A stretch of DNA of 64,000 bases from Sphingomonas sp. SORGH_AS_0879 (GTDB lineage: Bacteria > Pseudomonadota > Alphaproteobacteria > Sphingomonadales > Sphingomonadaceae). The notes beneath the pieces were generated by a model. That model was not told the origin of the DNA and made no database searches. It worked only from the letters and a program-made list of their open reading frames with translations. The DNA lies in NCBI RefSeq assembly GCF_030819175.1, contig NZ_JAUTBJ010000002.1:3557001-3621000 (forward strand). Direction: 5' to 3'. Shown here in pieces: positions 60,721 through 64,000 of this stretch. The position numbers and the translations under genes were made by a program. Each line of letters opens with the position of its first letter. Position 1 is the first letter of the stretch.

Positions 60721-60798
60721 GTCATCCCAGCGCAGGCTGGGATCTCTCACCTCGAGCGCGCGCTTGCGGCACGAGACCCCGGCTTTCGCCGGGGCGAC
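60721..60798. repeat. Family-A dispersed repeat between atpA and atpG
   Basis: It starts GTCATCCCAGCGCAGGCTGG and ends CGGCTTTCGCCGGGGCGAC. The two palindromes would fold in the atp message. The other copies are at 20723-20800 and 25790-25867. Confidence 0.75.
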
Positions 60799-60804
60799 GG
60801 ACAA

Positions 60805-62917
<2,113 letters not shown>

Positions 62918-63163
62918 GGATGCGAATTCCTCGAACAACGAACGGGTTGGCCCCATGGGGAACGGGGCGCGAAAAACGCGCCTCCGATGGGTTGGCGGGC
63001 GGTTAGCATCGGGAACCAATCGATGCAAGCTGCGTGGCGCATCTTGTGACAGGATGGTGACGCGAAGTTAACCGCTTTGGCCGCAAGCCGTGGGATGAAT
63101 GCCACAGCGGCTTTGCTAGGATGGTCGCGCCCCGGCGGTTCGGGGCGATGGATTGTGCCTTTC

Positions 63164-64000
63164 ATGCCCCACCCCGTTCGTCATGATATCGTGTCCGCCC
63201 TGGATGAGAATGCCGCCTGGGACGCCTTCTCCCGCCGCGACCGGGCGGCGGACGGGCGGTTCGTGGTCGCGGTGACCTCGACCGGCATCTATTGCCGCCC
63301 GAGTTGTGCCGCACGCCGTCCCCGGCGCGAGCATGTCTGCTTTCATCCGACGCCGGAAGCCGCACGAGCCGCCGGCTTTCGCGCCTGTCTCCGTTGCCTG
63401 CCCGATCAGGTCACCCGCGATCGACAGGCGGTGGCGCGTGCCGTGGCGCTGCTGGAGGAAGGCGACGCCGCCCCCTCGCTGACCGAATTGGCCGAGGTGG
63501 TCGGCTATGCCCCGCACCATTTCCACCGGCTGTTCAAGCGAGCGACCGGCGTGACGCCCGCCGCCTATGCCCGCAGCCTGCGCAACCGGCGTGCCGATGA
63601 CGCGCTCCGGCAAGAGGGGAGGGTGACGGCGGCGGTCTATGAGGCGGGCTATGCCGCCCCCAGCCGCTTCTATGCCGATAGCGAGGCGCGGCGCGGCATG
63701 GCGCCCGGCCAGTGGCGGCGCGGCGGGGACGGGGTGGCGATCGGCTGGACGATGGTGGCGACGCCGCTTGGGGCCATGCTGATCGCCCTGACGGCAAGTG
63801 GTCAGGCGCGGCTGGCCTTCGACGAGGATGACCAGGCGCTGGCAGGGCATTTCTCCACCGCCCGGATCACGCCTCTGGCAGAAGGAGAAGCCGCCGCGAT
63901 CGCGCGCATGGTCGCCGCCCTCCCGCTACCCGACCCCGCCCTGCCCGAGCAAACCCGGCGCCTCGCCCTGATCGAGGCGGTGACGCAGGGGCTGACCGCT
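63164..64000 (+). CDS. ada: Ada bifunctional regulator/O6-methylguanine-DNA methyltransferase (partial)
   Basis: The first 279 codons; the gene runs off the right edge. The Ada zinc domain has Cys44, Cys48, Cys75 and Cys78 (GIYCRPSCAARR, FRACLRCLPD); Cys44 is the methylphosphotriester acceptor that switches the protein into an activator. An AraC-type helix-turn-helix domain follows (about 85-180: LTELAEVVGYAPHHFHRLFK, GVTPAAYARSLR). Then the start of the methyltransferase domain (WTMVATPLGAMLIALTASGQ). The active-site PCHR lies beyond the window. Divergent from atpH. No Ada-box is recognised. Confidence 0.93.
   Translation, partial: MPHPVRHDIVSALDENAAWDAFSRRDRAADGRFVVAVTSTGIYCRPSCAARRPRREHVCFHPTPEAARAAGFRACLRCLPDQVTRDRQAVARAVALLEEGDAAPSLTELAEVVGYAPHHFHRLFKRATGVTPAAYARSLRNRRADDALRQEGRVTAAVYEAGYAAPSRFYADSEARRGMAPGQWRRGGDGVAIGWTMVATPLGAMLIALTASGQARLAFDEDDQALAGHFSTARITPLAEGEAAAIARMVAALPLPDPALPEQTRRLALIEAVTQGLTA

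Noticed and set aside
63000..63030. Promoter for the atp operon (TTGCAT...GCTAAC)
   Set aside because: The spacer is only 15 bases and both boxes are weak; too uncertain to list.

Overview
The window is high-GC (roughly two thirds G+C) alphaproteobacterial chromosome, most likely Sphingomonas or a close sphingomonad. The r-protein sequences, the DUF1192 and TrcR (DUF1013) families, the zinc-lid adenylate kinase and several small palindromic intergenic repeat families all point that way. Almost everything is core chromosome. The only clear accessory DNA is one insertion-sequence patch at about 42.8-44.9 kb.

Layout. 1-4.2 kb, minus: an L-fucose catabolism operon (fucP permease, short-chain dehydrogenase, lactonase, aldo/keto reductase, UxaA-like SAF protein cut by the window edge), with every junction overlapping by start and stop codon. 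4.5-6.0 kb: a DedA membrane protein and XerC. 6.4-25.3 kb, minus: the str-S10-spc translation block rpsL-rpsG-fusA-tuf-rpsJ-rplCDWB-rpsS-rplV-rpsC-rplP-rpmC-rpsQ-rplNXE-rpsNH-rplFR-rpsE-rpmD-rplO-secY-adk. It is split by terminators and new promoters, and a plus-strand glycosyltransferase sits between rpmD and rplO. 25.6 kb: tRNA-Trp, divergent from rpsL. 25.9-29.3 kb: a small acidic protein, TrcR, a secreted repeat-type protein, a quinone oxidoreductase and a DUF1192 protein. 29.5-42.4 kb, plus: clpA, a 7TM-GGDEF protein, xseB-ispA-coaD, a periplasmic cyclophilin, queA, an EF-hand protein, tgt, a small membrane protein and a two-domain M16 protease. 42.8-44.9 kb: an IS3-type element joining two truncated foreign genes. 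45.3-50.4 kb, minus: guaA, a lipoprotein and the alpha operon (rpsM-rpsK-rpoA-rplQ), which lies about 22 kb from the rest of the ribosomal genes. 50.6-57.1 kb: a small membrane protein, a two-component system, a GAF-PAS-GGDEF protein and priA. 57.4-62.9 kb, minus: the F1 ATP synthase operon atpHAG-(lipoprotein)-atpDC. 63.2 kb to the end: ada, cut by the right edge.

Points that stand out. secY carries one extra base that splits it into two frames. Ribosomal protein S12 naturally carries Arg at the position where K87R gives streptomycin resistance in other bacteria. Terminator-like or paired RNA structures lie inside the ribosomal operons: the rpsL leader, rpsJ/rplC, the secY leader and rpsM/rpsK. 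A lipoprotein gene is translationally coupled on both sides inside the ATP synthase operon. The IS3 element has no target duplication and joins unrelated gene fragments. I see no CRISPR array, prophage or recognisable defence system. The strongest candidates for something undescribed are the RNA structure between rpsJ and rplC and the lipoprotein embedded in the atp operon. All promoter, terminator and RNA-structure calls are by eye.
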